Below, in pieces: positions 53,530 to 63,827 of a stretch of 64,000 nt of DNA. The stretch spans positions 25,779,265 to 25,843,264 of the forward strand of contig OY294051.1 in assembly GCA_958510825.1 (NCBI GenBank), in the 5' to 3' direction. This DNA comes from Brachypterus glaber (lineage: Eukaryota > Arthropoda > Insecta > Coleoptera > Kateretidae). The notes beneath the pieces are model-generated. The model was not told the DNA's origin. It saw nothing but the letters and a program-made list of their open reading frames with translations, and did not search any database. How positions within the stretch are numbered: position 1 is the stretch's first letter; the number at the start of each line of letters is the position of its first letter. A program made the position numbers and the translations under genes.

Positions 53530-56500
53530 CGTCACCTGGACAGTAATGCGGACACAATAACACTAATCCAAGAACCCTGGATTGTGAAATCGAAAGTTTC
53601 CGGCTTCGGCAGCTTAAAAGGGACTATTTTTGTAAATAGCTATATTCAAAAGCCTAGGACGTGTATATACATACCTAAGCAATATGAAGCTACTCTAGTA
53701 ACTCAGTTCAGCACAGCTGACCTAACAACTGTGAGAATGAACTATAGTGTAAAGGGTAACCAAGAAGAACTTCTTATAGCATCGGCATACCTCCCACAAG
53801 ATACAGGTACGCAACCTCCATCAGAGGAACTTGCCAACCTGATAAACTTTTGCCAACGGGAGAAAAAAAGCCTTATAGTTGGATGTGACAGTAACTCTCA
53901 TCACATTGTGTGGGGCAACAAAAACATCGACGGAAGAGGCAAAGTACTGCTAGAGTTTCTATCTGGCACAAACCTAGAGATATTAAATCGTGGATGCGAA
54001 CCTACATTCGTAACACGCCGGGGTCAGACTGTAATTGACATTACACTGGCCACTTCTGATATCTCAAAACAAATAACTGACTGGCGTGTATCATCAGAGG
54101 CCTCCTTTTCGGACCACAGATGGATTCGCTTTAGGTTAAATCTGGATAGAGCTGAGTTAAAAGCCTATCGAAACCCCAAGAAAACAGACAGGGAGGCTTT
54201 CATTAGTCATCTGAAAAACAGAGTCAAGGAGCCCCCTAATGTTTTTAACTCAACGAACGACATTGAAGAATATGTACATAATCTTCAAAGGTCTCTCGTT
54301 AACTCATATGAGGACTCTTGTCCCATTAAAATTCCAGCAAACAGGAAGTTGACTAACCCCTGGTGGTGTGCTAAACTTCAAAAGCTGAAAAATGAAACAA
54401 GAAAATTGTTTAATAAGGCGAAGAGATCACGGTTGGATTCTGATTGGACCGCTTATTCAGAGCACCGAAAAGAATACAAAAAATTAATTCGCGAAAATCA
54501 AAGGAGAGCTTGGAGGGACTTTTGTGGCAGTATAGAATCTACCACGGTCGCCGCCCGACTAAAGAAAGTCCTTTCCAAGGATTCATCACAGAAACTAGGT
54601 AGTATTAAAAGGAATGATGGCTCATATACAGATGACCTTCAAAGTACCTCTACAATACTCCTAGAAACTCATTTTCCAGGATGTGTTATTACTCCCAATC
54701 AGGAATGGCATCCACATACGCTTCCACCTCCAAGTAAAGAGGACTGGAAAGTGGCCTCCAAACTGGTTGACGAGAAACGCATAAAATGGGCCATTGGGAC
54801 TTTTTCTCCCTTTAAATCTCCAGGATTGGACGGAGTATTCCCAGCGCTTTTGCAGTGGGGCCTGGATATAATCTCCAGTCCACTAAAACACATTTTTCAG
54901 GCATGTATAGCTTTCAAATACATTCCGAAAGCATGGAGAGAAGTTAAAGTAACCTTTATTCCTAAGCCTGGAAGGAAAGACTACTCACTAGCTAAATCCT
55001 ACCGACCAATTAGCCTGACGTCTTTTCTTTTAAAAACGTTAGAAAAACTGGTTGACAAAGAAATTCGGGATGGTGCACTCTCTAGAGTTAAACTACACCC
55101 AAATCAACACGCCTACATCCCTGGCAGATCGACGGAATCAGCTCTCCGAGCTGTAATTTCCCAAATCGAGAAATCCCTGGGACTGAAAGCATCGACACTT
55201 TCTGTGTTTATCGACGTTGAAGGAGCGTTTGACAAAGCGTCTTTTAAAAGCATTAAAACTGCCCTACAAAGACATGGTGTATCACCCACACTCATTGAGT
55301 GGATACAACACATGCTTGAATGGAGAGCAGTTCAACTAAACATAGGGGGATTAATCACAAGAGGAGTTGTAACAAGAGGCTGCCCACAAGGTGGAGTTCT
55401 TTCTCCTCTCCTTTGGAACCTTGTAGTGGACAGCCTATTAACACTCCTTAACGATAATTCTTTCTACACAATAGGATATGCAGACGACATAGTCATACTA
55501 CTTACAGGGAATTTTGAGAGCGTGCTGTGCGATCTCATTCAGCGCGCACTCAATATTCTACAGAAATGGTGTGATGATCACTCTCTCTCGGTTAACCCAG
55601 CCAAGACTGAGATGGTCCTGTTCACTAAGAAAAGGAAACTGGGAAACCTCAAAGTCCCATTTCTTTTCGGAAAACAACTCAGCTTTTCTAAAGAAGTAAA
55701 GTATCTGGGAATTCTTCTTGACAGCAAACTGTGTTGGGGACCACACCTTAAGCAAAAAACAGAAAAAGCATGCATAGCTTTTTGGCAGTGTCGTAGAGCA
55801 CTGGGCAGATCTTGGGGTTTGTCTCCCAGGATCACCCTTTGGCTGTACACCGCTGTCATAAGGCCTATGCTAACATATGGCTCAGTTGTATGGTGGCCCA
55901 GAACCCAACTGACTACAGCAAGAACGCAACTAAATCATATTCAAAGACTAGCTCTTATGAGTATAACCGGTGCAATGCGATCAACTCCAACTGCAGCTTT
56001 AGAGACTCTGCTTTGTATTCCTCCCCTTAATATTTTTGTTGAGGGTGAGGCCGCAAAGACAGCGCTTAGGCTGAAAGCAAATAGTACGTGGAATGCAAGA
56101 GGAACGCGTACTGGACATGAGTCTATTCTTGAACGGTTTGTGTCACAAGCTCCCATTCTTGAATCTCAGACCGATCTAGTTGCTCCCAGGTATATCTTTA
56201 ATAGATCATACCAAGCTTATGCTTCCACTAAAGAAGAAACTGACAGCGTACCTGACATTGTCATGTACACTGATGGTTCAAAGACAACTGAAGGATCAGG
56301 TGCAGGAGTTTTCTGCCCAGATCTAGAGTTAGAAATAAGCATTTCCCTTGGCAAGCATGCCTCGGTCTTTCAGGCAGAGGTAATAGGCATAACAAATGCT
56401 GCGAGAGCTATTTCTGAAAGGGAAATCAGTAATAGAAGAATAACTATTCTTACGGATAGCAAAGCTTCCATACAAGCAATCAAGTCTTTCAAAATTACTT

Positions 56501-57199
56501 CAAAGCTAGTTTTGGAATGTCACCAATCCCTGGAGGAAGCGGCAGTTTCTAATACTGTTACACTCTCATGGGTAAAGGGGCATAATGGAAATGTAGGCAA
56601 TGAAGAAGCTGATAGATTGGCACGAGCAGGCTCAGGCTCTGTACCTATTGGTCCAGAGCCCATAATCCCTGTATCTGTCGCTTTTAAAACAGCTCTCATT
56701 AATCAAGAAACTCACATAAAACACACCCGTAATTGGATTACGAGAAACGACTGTAAACATGCAAGAGCAGCCCTTCCCACTCCGTGTGAAAAGACAGCAC
56801 GCTTTTGTATGCAACTAAAAAGGGATAACCTAAGACAGTTTGCAAGCATCGTAACAGGTCACTGCAAACTAAATAAGCATCTTAACATCATGGGGAAGCC
56901 AGTCGACCCCATCTGTAGAGGATGCTACATGGAAGAGGAAACAATGGAACATGTGTTATGTCACTGTCCAGCGTTAGCCTTAATAAGAGGGTCCATGCTA
57001 GACGAGTACTGGCTCGACATGGCCGGTATAAGCAGCATCACTCCCAGACATCTTCTTAGATATATTCAAAGAATTGGATGGCTGAGAGGTTAAATTAAAT
57101 GCTGCGACCAAAGGGAGGTAGTACAATGGGCCCAGCTAAGTGGCCTAAGTGCGTGTAGATAGCTACCCTCCACCCTAATAACCATAACCAACCATAACC
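53530..57199 (+). mobile_element. Inner element: 5'-truncated LINE with RNase H
   Basis: An EN-RT-RNase H ORF is followed by a ~110-bp 3' untranslated region ending in accataacca repeats, a tail style of I/LOA-type LINEs. A 6-bp aatacg at 53524-53529 and 57200-57205 may be its target duplication, but it is short enough to be chance. ORF1 and the very start of the endonuclease are missing, as usual for incomplete reverse transcription. Confidence 0.8.
53584..57093 (+). CDS. LINE ORF2: endonuclease, reverse transcriptase, RNase H (1,169 aa, N-terminus truncated)
   Basis: The frame is open upstream of the listed GTG (HLDSNADTITLIQEPWI; QEPW holds the catalytic Glu), so no genuine start exists here. 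Endonuclease, residues 1-220: LIVGCDSNSHH and FSDHRWI. RT: VTFIPKPGRKDYSLAKSYRP, FIDVEGAFDKASF, RGCPQGGVLSPLLWNLVVD and IGYADDIVIL with YADD at 632-635. RNase H: MYTDGSKTTEGSGAGVF (D897), FQAEVIGI, LTDSKASIQAI and WVKGHNGNVGNEEADRLA. The C-terminal zinc knuckle is CRGCYMEEETMEHVLCHC. One long uninterrupted frame with all catalytic motifs indicates a young copy. An RNase H domain plus this layout suits the LOA/I-type LINEs; jockey and most R1 elements lack it. Clade assignment is tentative. Confidence 0.92.
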   Translation: MKSKVSGFGSLKGTIFVNSYIQKPRTCIYIPKQYEATLVTQFSTADLTTVRMNYSVKGNQEELLIASAYLPQDTGTQPPSEELANLINFCQREKKSLIVGCDSNSHHIVWGNKNIDGRGKVLLEFLSGTNLEILNRGCEPTFVTRRGQTVIDITLATSDISKQITDWRVSSEASFSDHRWIRFRLNLDRAELKAYRNPKKTDREAFISHLKNRVKEPPNVFNSTNDIEEYVHNLQRSLVNSYEDSCPIKIPANRKLTNPWWCAKLQKLKNETRKLFNKAKRSRLDSDWTAYSEHRKEYKKLIRENQRRAWRDFCGSIESTTVAARLKKVLSKDSSQKLGSIKRNDGSYTDDLQSTSTILLETHFPGCVITPNQEWHPHTLPPPSKEDWKVASKLVDEKRIKWAIGTFSPFKSPGLDGVFPALLQWGLDIISSPLKHIFQACIAFKYIPKAWREVKVTFIPKPGRKDYSLAKSYRPISLTSFLLKTLEKLVDKEIRDGALSRVKLHPNQHAYIPGRSTESALRAVISQIEKSLGLKASTLSVFIDVEGAFDKASFKSIKTALQRHGVSPTLIEWIQHMLEWRAVQLNIGGLITRGVVTRGCPQGGVLSPLLWNLVVDSLLTLLNDNSFYTIGYADDIVILLTGNFESVLCDLIQRALNILQKWCDDHSLSVNPAKTEMVLFTKKRKLGNLKVPFLFGKQLSFSKEVKYLGILLDSKLCWGPHLKQKTEKACIAFWQCRRALGRSWGLSPRITLWLYTAVIRPMLTYGSVVWWPRTQLTTARTQLNHIQRLALMSITGAMRSTPTAALETLLCIPPLNIFVEGEAAKTALRLKANSTWNARGTRTGHESILERFVSQAPILESQTDLVAPRYIFNRSYQAYASTKEETDSVPDIVMYTDGSKTTEGSGAGVFCPDLELEISISLGKHASVFQAEVIGITNAARAISEREISNRRITILTDSKASIQAIKSFKITSKLVLECHQSLEEAAVSNTVTLSWVKGHNGNVGNEEADRLARAGSGSVPIGPEPIIPVSVAFKTALINQETHIKHTRNWITRNDCKHARAALPTPCEKTARFCMQLKRDNLRQFASIVTGHCKLNKHLNIMGKPVDPICRGCYMEEETMEHVLCHCPALALIRGSMLDEYWLDMAGISSITPRHLLRYIQRIGWLRG

Positions 57200-57576
57200 A
57201 ATACGATAGGTATCCTCTTTTATCTTCCCTTGGAGTTAGACCATTAGTGAATTTAGATTCTGTGGTTAAAATTTAATTTTGAAATAATTTATATAAAATA
57301 GATAACAATGAAAAGTTTTAAATACATTAACACATTTCAAACATTTTTACCTGTGAACAATCTAGTTTTAAAGTTCTAAATTGCTATAATTAAGTTTTAA
57401 ATCGTTTTTTACGTCTCCTGAAAAATATGACGTTTTGGAGTTAGACCGTTAGAGCCTTTAGATGACGATATGCTAAAAGATAGTTTAAATTGTCTTATTT
57501 AAAAGTTCCAAATTTGAAGTCGATATCTCAACTGGTTCAAAAGTTAAGAGGGGGGATTGACTTTTGGACCGCTCTG

Positions 57577-57862
57577 TATAACGCACTTGCCTCAAATGTA
57601 CATTCAGCTTAGTTCACCCTAAAAAGTATTCCTCGATAATTTCCTTGTAATTATTAATAAGTTTAGTTTTTTATATTCCTTTTCTTATTTTATTTCTTAA
57701 TTTAGTTTTCTTCTTTTCAGAAAAAAAAATCTATTCAACTAAAAGACTGAACCATTCACTACCAAACGTATTGCATATAAACGTACTGACAATAATATAT
57801 TTATTAAAAAAATATAGATAATATAAGACTAAAATATATATGAGCATAAAATATCCGCAAAA
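57577..57862 (+). promoter_or_regulatory. Cyclin E 5' flank with likely 5'-UTR splice acceptor
   Basis: A pyrimidine-rich stretch ending ttcttcttttcag (57708-57720) is a strong acceptor. The sequence after it is less A/T-rich until the ATG at 57863, as expected of a 5' UTR exon. No TATA/Inr pair was noticed here, which fits a distant upstream promoter. Confidence 0.45.
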
Positions 57863-59539
57863 ATGAGCGAACAAAATACAGAAACTTTTGACGCCGAGTC
57901 TGTAAAAGAAAATACCGAAGTAGAAAAGACCAGGCAATATAAGGAAGGAGAATACGGAGAAACAAATAAACTATCTTTTCAAGAACTTTTAAAAATCCAC
58001 CCTAAACAAACAGTTTGGGGATTCAAATTCGGGGACGAGGTTCTTGCGAGTACAAAGGCCAGAGACAAAAATCTACAAGACCTGAAAAATGAAGCCCAAA
58101 CAGAAGAAAAAACAGAATTCACAGACGAAATCAAACACATTATCGAAAACGACCTGCAAGGAACCTCAAAAATAACAGAACATAAAACTCCACATTCAAG
58201 AACCCGTATGGGCGCAAGTCGGAGCAGCAAGCGGAAAAATAACTCGCGGACGAACGATTTTGTATCGCCCCAAAAAACCCGTAGGGCTCCTCTACCACTT
58301 ATGGATTGGGCAGACAGTAAAGAAGTATGGTTATTCATGGTGTATAAAGAAGAAGCTAGTTTAAACCTTAGAAATCCTAGATTATTTGAAGACTTCACAA
58401 ATTTCATGCCCAGAATGAGGGCAATATTACTTGACTGGGTAATGGAGGTGTGTGAGGTTTACCACCTCCGAAGAGTAACATACTACCTTGCTGTAGACTA
58501 TTTTGATAGGTTTTTATCTATAAGACCAGATGTACCTAAAAACCAGCTTCAACTAGTCGGTGTTACATGTCTCTTTCTTGCCTCAAAGCTTGAAGAAGTT
58601 TACCCACCAAGATTGACCGAGTTTTCCTATGTTTGCGATGGCGCCTGCAGTCCTGACGAAATCCTAGCCTGCGAACTCCTAATTTTAAATTCTCTAGGTT
58701 GGGATTTAAATATAATGACGCCTAGCGATTGGTTAAACCTGTACATGCAGATAAATTTCCAAGCAGATCACGTAACCAAACAGAAACTGCATGCAGATAT
58801 GAACCGAGATTTCTTTTTCCCACAGTACTCAGGATATCAGTTTACCCGAGCTTCACAGTTGCTGGATATGTGTAGTCTTGATCCAGGTTTTTTGAAGTTC
58901 AGTTATTCTACCATATCAGCTGCAGCGATGTATTTTATGTACGGTAAAACAGCTGCGATGAAGGCTTCAGGTTTATCCTGGAAACAGCTACAGCCTTGCG
59001 CGGAATACATGGCCGTTTTTTATCACGTTTTAAGAGATACCGCGGACCCAAGGCTTCAGTCTTGTAAGGGAGACAACCCATCCGACGAAAACATAACCAA
59101 CAACTTTGAAAGCTTACGAGTTAAAGTTAAGGATCTAATAAAAGACGAAAACCATTCTCTTCAAACTCACGTGGTGAATATGGAATACTTCGAACGTTCC
59201 GCAGTAATAAGACTGGAGCAAATGGGCTTAAAAGTAGAAAAAACTTATGTTAAGAAAAAAAATAAAGGTGCTGAAGAAGATACAAATGAAGAAGCACCTG
59301 CAGTATGTATGTATGAAGTACAAAAAGTTTCTTGTGAAGCAACAGCTCTAAACGATGAAGAAATTTGTATAGAACAGACAAACTCGGACGCGGATTTGAT
59401 TTTACCTCAAGTATCGAAAGCCTGTTTGACTTTTGATGAAATATTAAATGGTATTGTAGCATGTAACAAGAAAAACATTCCTATACATTTGAGTACGAGT
59501 AAAGAACTAGAAGAAGATGAAGATGATGTGGTATTTTAG
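57863..59539 (+). CDS. CycE: Cyclin E (G1/S-specific cyclin), single coding exon, 558 aa
   Basis: Cyclin E binds and activates CDK2 in the nucleus to start S phase. The N-terminus is acidic and low-complexity, with a basic patch (SSKRKNNSR) that could act as nuclear signal. APLPLMDWADSKEVW matches the family's SPLPxLxWA..eVW start of the conserved region. The first cyclin box (about 165-290) has the hydrophobic patch MRAILLDW (from 185), EVCEVYHLRRVTYYLAVDYF, LASKLEEVYPP (conserved Lys242) and the diagnostic DGACSPDEILACELLILNSL. The second box spans about 295-410 (PSDWLNLYMQINF, SQLLDMCSLDPG). No LLTPP-type Fbw7 degron is evident near the C-terminus, which is acidic (ELEEDEDDVVF). The start ATG is in fair context (gcaaaaATGa). 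The absence of coding introns is notable next to a heavily split neighbour gene; a retrocopy is possible, but no poly-A tail or target duplication is visible. Confidence 0.95.
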   Translation: MSEQNTETFDAESVKENTEVEKTRQYKEGEYGETNKLSFQELLKIHPKQTVWGFKFGDEVLASTKARDKNLQDLKNEAQTEEKTEFTDEIKHIIENDLQGTSKITEHKTPHSRTRMGASRSSKRKNNSRTNDFVSPQKTRRAPLPLMDWADSKEVWLFMVYKEEASLNLRNPRLFEDFTNFMPRMRAILLDWVMEVCEVYHLRRVTYYLAVDYFDRFLSIRPDVPKNQLQLVGVTCLFLASKLEEVYPPRLTEFSYVCDGACSPDEILACELLILNSLGWDLNIMTPSDWLNLYMQINFQADHVTKQKLHADMNRDFFFPQYSGYQFTRASQLLDMCSLDPGFLKFSYSTISAAAMYFMYGKTAAMKASGLSWKQLQPCAEYMAVFYHVLRDTADPRLQSCKGDNPSDENITNNFESLRVKVKDLIKDENHSLQTHVVNMEYFERSAVIRLEQMGLKVEKTYVKKKNKGAEEDTNEEAPAVCMYEVQKVSCEATALNDEEICIEQTNSDADLILPQVSKACLTFDEILNGIVACNKKNIPIHLSTSKELEEDEDDVVF

Positions 59540-59798
59540 CTATGGAACTTTTTTTAACTGTAAGTATATTTGTATGTATTTGTTTTAGTTAAAATTTAAT
59601 CACAACCGGTTTTAAAAACGCGGTTAAACATGTTGTCCAAAAATGCTTCAATTATAAGTATAATTAAGTAATTATTTATACACACTGTTTTAGAAAAGTT
59701 ATACATCAGAGAATTTTGAAAGTTATAATATATTAGAGAATTTTAAACATTTATATTGAAAAAAATTAAACAGTTTTTTGCATTTTTTATTTAAAATC

Positions 59799-59804
59799 AA
59801 TAAA
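59799..59804 (+). terminator. Candidate cyclin E polyadenylation signal
   Basis: AATAAA 260 bp after the stop. A second AATAAA at 60273-60278 is followed by tttgtgatgtg, a GU-rich stretch, and may be the main site. Confidence 0.5.
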
Positions 59805-60279
59805 TATGAAGCTTCTTCGAAGAAAGATACTTAATTTAGTCGCCCTAATTTCTTTAATGTTAAAATGTAATTTACACTTAATGCCTGAGCCGCAGGTGCC
59901 TTGTAAAAAATCGTTATCCACAAGAAATCGTTTTCCTGTAGCGAATTTACTGGAAATTGTATGTAAAAAAGTTATATATGTTAAAATTGTTTCTAAATCC
60001 GGTTGGTAATACAGAAGCTATTCGTAAAATATCAAGCTGACTTACAAATAGAGGGTTTTGACTAGGAATTTGAAAAAATTAAAAAGACTACCTAAATTAA
60101 AAAATAGGTGGCTTCTGTAAAAACTGATTTTTCTTGTTTTAAGGAAAATGTATCATATAGTTTATCAAATTATTACTATTATTATTAATTTACCTTTTTA
60201 ATCGTTTTTATATTGTCTGTTGTATAGATACATCGATATAAAAAAAATGAGAACAATATATTTTAATTTGTAAATAAAG

Positions 60280-60999
60280 ATTTGTGATGTGAATATTTTT
60301 ATAATTTATAATAAAATACATAATTTAATATAATTATTTAAAAAAAAGACCTAGCTAGTTTATTAAGTAATATAAACAAATAAATATACTATTGCTAATT
60401 TTGCAACTAAATTTAGGTTAAATTTGTTAAACGACTAAAAATCATCTTTTATGTATTTTTTTTATGGAATTAATTAAAAAAAAATCGTGTCAGAGGTGAA
60501 ATAATAATATATTATACAAAAAAAGTACCTAATATTTAAAAATGTTCTCTACAAACGTTACGAAAAACTGGCAGTTTCTTAGGTAAAGTTCCTAAAAGGA
60601 CATTTAAGTTTAAAAAAATATTTTATTCACAAGCATACAGAAAAACGTCCTTTATATCCGTTATAAAAAGTTGCAAAATATATAATTTTTGTTTACTTCT
60701 TTTAAAGTTAAAAAAGTTTTTTATTTTTAACCAAGGTTAGAAATGAATTCATATCTAACCTGTTTTTTAGCTTTTGGTTATACCTTATAGATAACTATCG
60801 CCTTGTCTATAAACAGTTGAAGTTTGCGAATTTTTTTGTTTATTTCTACGAAAAACAATAAGAAATAATATTTATTTATATATTATATGGTTCATACCGA
60901 GACTGATAATAGGAAATAACAACGAGCCACTTATTTAAATTCTTATTTTGTTGAAATTTATAGTGACGTTAAAAATCTGCAAAATTTCTGTGTAAGATC
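60280..60999. other. No gene seen downstream of cyclin E
   Basis: Very A/T-rich. The 67-codon ORF at 59806-60009 lies in the probable 3' UTR and shows no domain. Confidence 0.5.
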
Positions 61000-61245
61000 C
61001 GGGGGTTTATTTATTAGACAATACTTGTACACCTATTCAACAATCTTCTAGAATCCTTGACAATTCCTTCTTTCACAATCATCTACAATCGTCCAAAATC
61101 ATCTACAATTCACAATCATCTGAAATCTTCCCACAATCTTAAACAATTTTCATTAAAATTTTGTACAATCTTTTTGACAATCCTTTCACAATCCTTTAAT
61201 TCTCATAATCCTTGTACACTTTTTTTCAATAAATAAACCCCTCGA
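61000..61245. mobile_element. hAT-like MITE, 246 bp, with internal acaatc repeats
   Basis: Ends cgggggtttatttatt and aataaataaacccctcg are inverse. taagatc flanks both sides (60993-60999, 61246-61252). The inside is built of about 14 short C/A/T-rich units (acaatcatct, aatcctt), absent elsewhere in the window. Confidence 0.7.
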
Positions 61246-61252
61246 TAAGATC

Positions 61253-63338
61253 ATTTAAAATGGTGAATTTTACGAGGTAATGTGTTATTTATTTATGCTT
61301 GTGAATAAAATTCTGTTCTAACCACATAAGAAAATGACATGTCCATTTTCTTATTAGGTTAGAAATATACTATTATCTACGTTCTACTCAGTATTAGACA
61401 CAGATTAGGGTTTATTAATGTTCACATTACAACATTGTTGCTTTTTAAAGATATCATAAAACCCAGTTGCTTTTGTTTTTTTTATTTTAACAGTACTTTT
61501 CTATTGTCATGTCGGTGTAATCATTGCAGTGCAGCCCAAAGCCGATTGTAGTATGTAGATGAAATAGTATACTCTGTTTCATTTCATTATTAGTAACTAT
61601 TTTATTAAACAGGTATTTATTTAAGTATTTAAAGAATTTATTATAAGGTATCTAAAGTTTTTTTTAATTCTATGTTTAATTATTTGTTGAGTTTTTTTAA
61701 TGTTTAAAGTTTTTTTACTACATTTCCAATATAATTAAAATTAAAAAAAAATACATATAAATTAATAATTAAATATAAAAAATTTCATCCAAACCTGACT
61801 CATCTTTTAAGGTACCTAGTACTGAGGCCGCATGGCTACGCTAATCCTCTGAGTGATTTAATAACTATTTAGTATTTTTGATTTTTATGATTGGTGCTAA
61901 TATTAGTTGTTTTGGCAAAGGTTGCAATCATGGTTTCAATTTTGAAGTTTTTCAAAACATTATTTCACTTGTCACTGTCAGAAATATTTTTCGTATTTTT
62001 TTTGAAAATGGTCTCATAAATTTTATATACGAAAACAAAGTGATATAATTTAGTGATAAAATAAATAAGTTTGGACTTTTTAAGTTTATAATAAATAAGT
62101 GGTAATAAATTTTGGTGGATATTTAACAGCATATAGAGACTTTTAAGATATTTTCCAATCATGCTTTAAAATATTGTTGTAAAATTTTTGCCACTTTTCT
62201 TCGTGATGTTTGGGCAAAGCCTCAGAACAAAGATTTTATCATATCTTTATTAATAATTATAAAAAAATTGCAAAAGTTTATATTCTATCTGAATGAAATG
62301 ACATAAGAATATAACCTATTTTTTCAAGACATATTTATACGATACTTCAAATTTACACAAAATGCCGTTTTCCACCAGAAGATCTACTTACCATGCTAAA
62401 CTAAACCTAGTAACTTTTTTAGTTACTAATAATGAAATGAAATAGGGTGTATATGAAATTCGCTGGCTTAAATCGCAAAATAACCTCATAATATACTATT
62501 ACTTACATTTGCTTAAATAATTTTAAAAGCAGAAGCCATGATACACTTATATATATTAATTATTATTCTTTTAGTGGCGTTTGTAGAAAAAATATTGTAT
62601 TTAATATGTGCAAAATTGTGTTTTACATACCTACTCCGTGTGTTGTAAACCTCAAACCTCAAGAATGATCATCCTTGTTTGTCAAATTACCTGCCCATTT
62701 TGTAACTACATAAATACTACTTATACTGTAGCTATTTGACAACTTTAAATTATTCTTTTTTGACGACCTCATGTTGATGTTTAGCATTTTATAGAATTGT
62801 TATCGTACCCTTAATTTTAATATAGTTACAACTGTTTTTTAGACCTTAAAAAATATATTTTTTGGGACGCTCCCCAAATTTGTTTTAAATTGATAATGAT
62901 GTGTACCAAACATCGCAACGAGTGAAAAAAGAGGCAGAAACCATATTTTTATGGGTGTGAAATCCAAACGGTACTCTCGAAAAAATGAAAGCACAAAAAA
63001 TATTTAGAGTAAAAAATATGTATTTTAAAAATAAATTACTTTTTGTTCTAAACATTAAATGTTTTGAACAACAAATATTGTTACCTCTATATGGATTTAT
63101 CGATAGGATTACCATTTGGCGTTTAGACACTTAAAAATGTGTTTTGTGCTCCCTTATTTTAGGCGCGATGCGGCACGTTAATTTTGAACAGAGGGGCATC
63201 CCGAAAAATCAATTTTTTTAAGGACACCCCTCGGGACACCCATTGTTCCTGTTAGAAAATTATTATCCCTTTGTTATAGAAAATTTATAGCTAATATTCG
63301 CGCAGACTGATTGGGCTTGTTATTAGACTCCATTTGTA
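61253..63338. other. No gene recognised
   Basis: A/T-rich. gtttcatttcattattagta (about 61578) recurs inverted (actaataatgaaatgaaata, about 62434), so the 890 bp between may be an old TIR element; no target duplication was found. Short ORFs lack features. Confidence 0.4.
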
Positions 63339-63340
63339 TA

Positions 63341-63565
63341 CCCTAGTGAAAATTTAACGTTAGAAAAACGTTTTTTCTACCGCGTTTTTAATATATAAAT
63401 GTCCCGATTTCTAACGTTAGAATGCGTAACGTTAGAACAACGTTTATCTAACGTTTGCTAACACTACTAACGTAAATAAACGTTATTCTAACGTTAGACA
63501 ACTAAAATTCAAACCACATCCGCCTAACGTTAGGTCAAGTCGTTCTAACGTTATTTCCACCAGGG
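63341..63565. mobile_element. TAACGTTA-family MITE, 225 bp, TA target site
   Basis: Starts ccctagtgaaaatttaacg and ends cgttatttccaccaggg (inverse), between TA at 63339-63340 and 63566-63567. About ten taacgtta/aacgttag cores fill the element. It is the best-preserved member of the family seen at 2079 and 14522. Confidence 0.75.
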
Positions 63566-63827
63566 TAGTTCGTGCCAAAAACGTTTTTTATTGCGGAAAC
63601 GGAGACGAATGTAATAAATTAACGAACGAAAGATGAAAGATTTTATGCATTCACTATACAGCCTGGCAAGTCTAAAAAAAACTAATTTTGACATGCGAGT
63701 GGTGACAATGCAATTCGTAAGATCCTGTGAATAGTCCACCTGTGAAAAAGGTTTATAATTGCTTGAATGCGACACACAATGTTGAAACTTATCAGAACAA
63801 CAAGGTTTCAACTGACATTGTGAGATT

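Larger units (their letters stand above)
53129..57467. mobile_element. Middle element of the nest (ATAT target site)
   Basis: Ends cgtccactaaaggctcta and (inverse) tagagcctttagatgacg-type. ATAT lies on both sides (53125-53128, 57468-57471). gtctaactcca and tggagttagac repeats occur near each end (53158 and 53289; 57230 and 57436). Its own length without the LINE is about 670 bp, non-coding. Confidence 0.75.
52511..57576. mobile_element. Outer element of a three-level nest ('CAGNGCGGTCC' TIR family)
   Basis: The left end cagtgcggtccaaaagtcac and right end ttgacttttggaccgctctg are inverse, flanked by TA (52509-52510, 57577-57578). Internal sequence matches the intact copy at 23457-24137 up to ..aaatatat (53128) and resumes at atatgctaaaagatag (57468). 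Everything between is a later insertion. Confidence 0.85.

Noticed and set aside
57979..58407. 142-residue minus-strand ORF
   Set aside because: Shadow of the cyclin E coding frame.
59806..60009. 67-residue ORF after cyclin E
   Set aside because: Starts right after an AATAAA inside the probable 3' UTR; no domain and no coding context.
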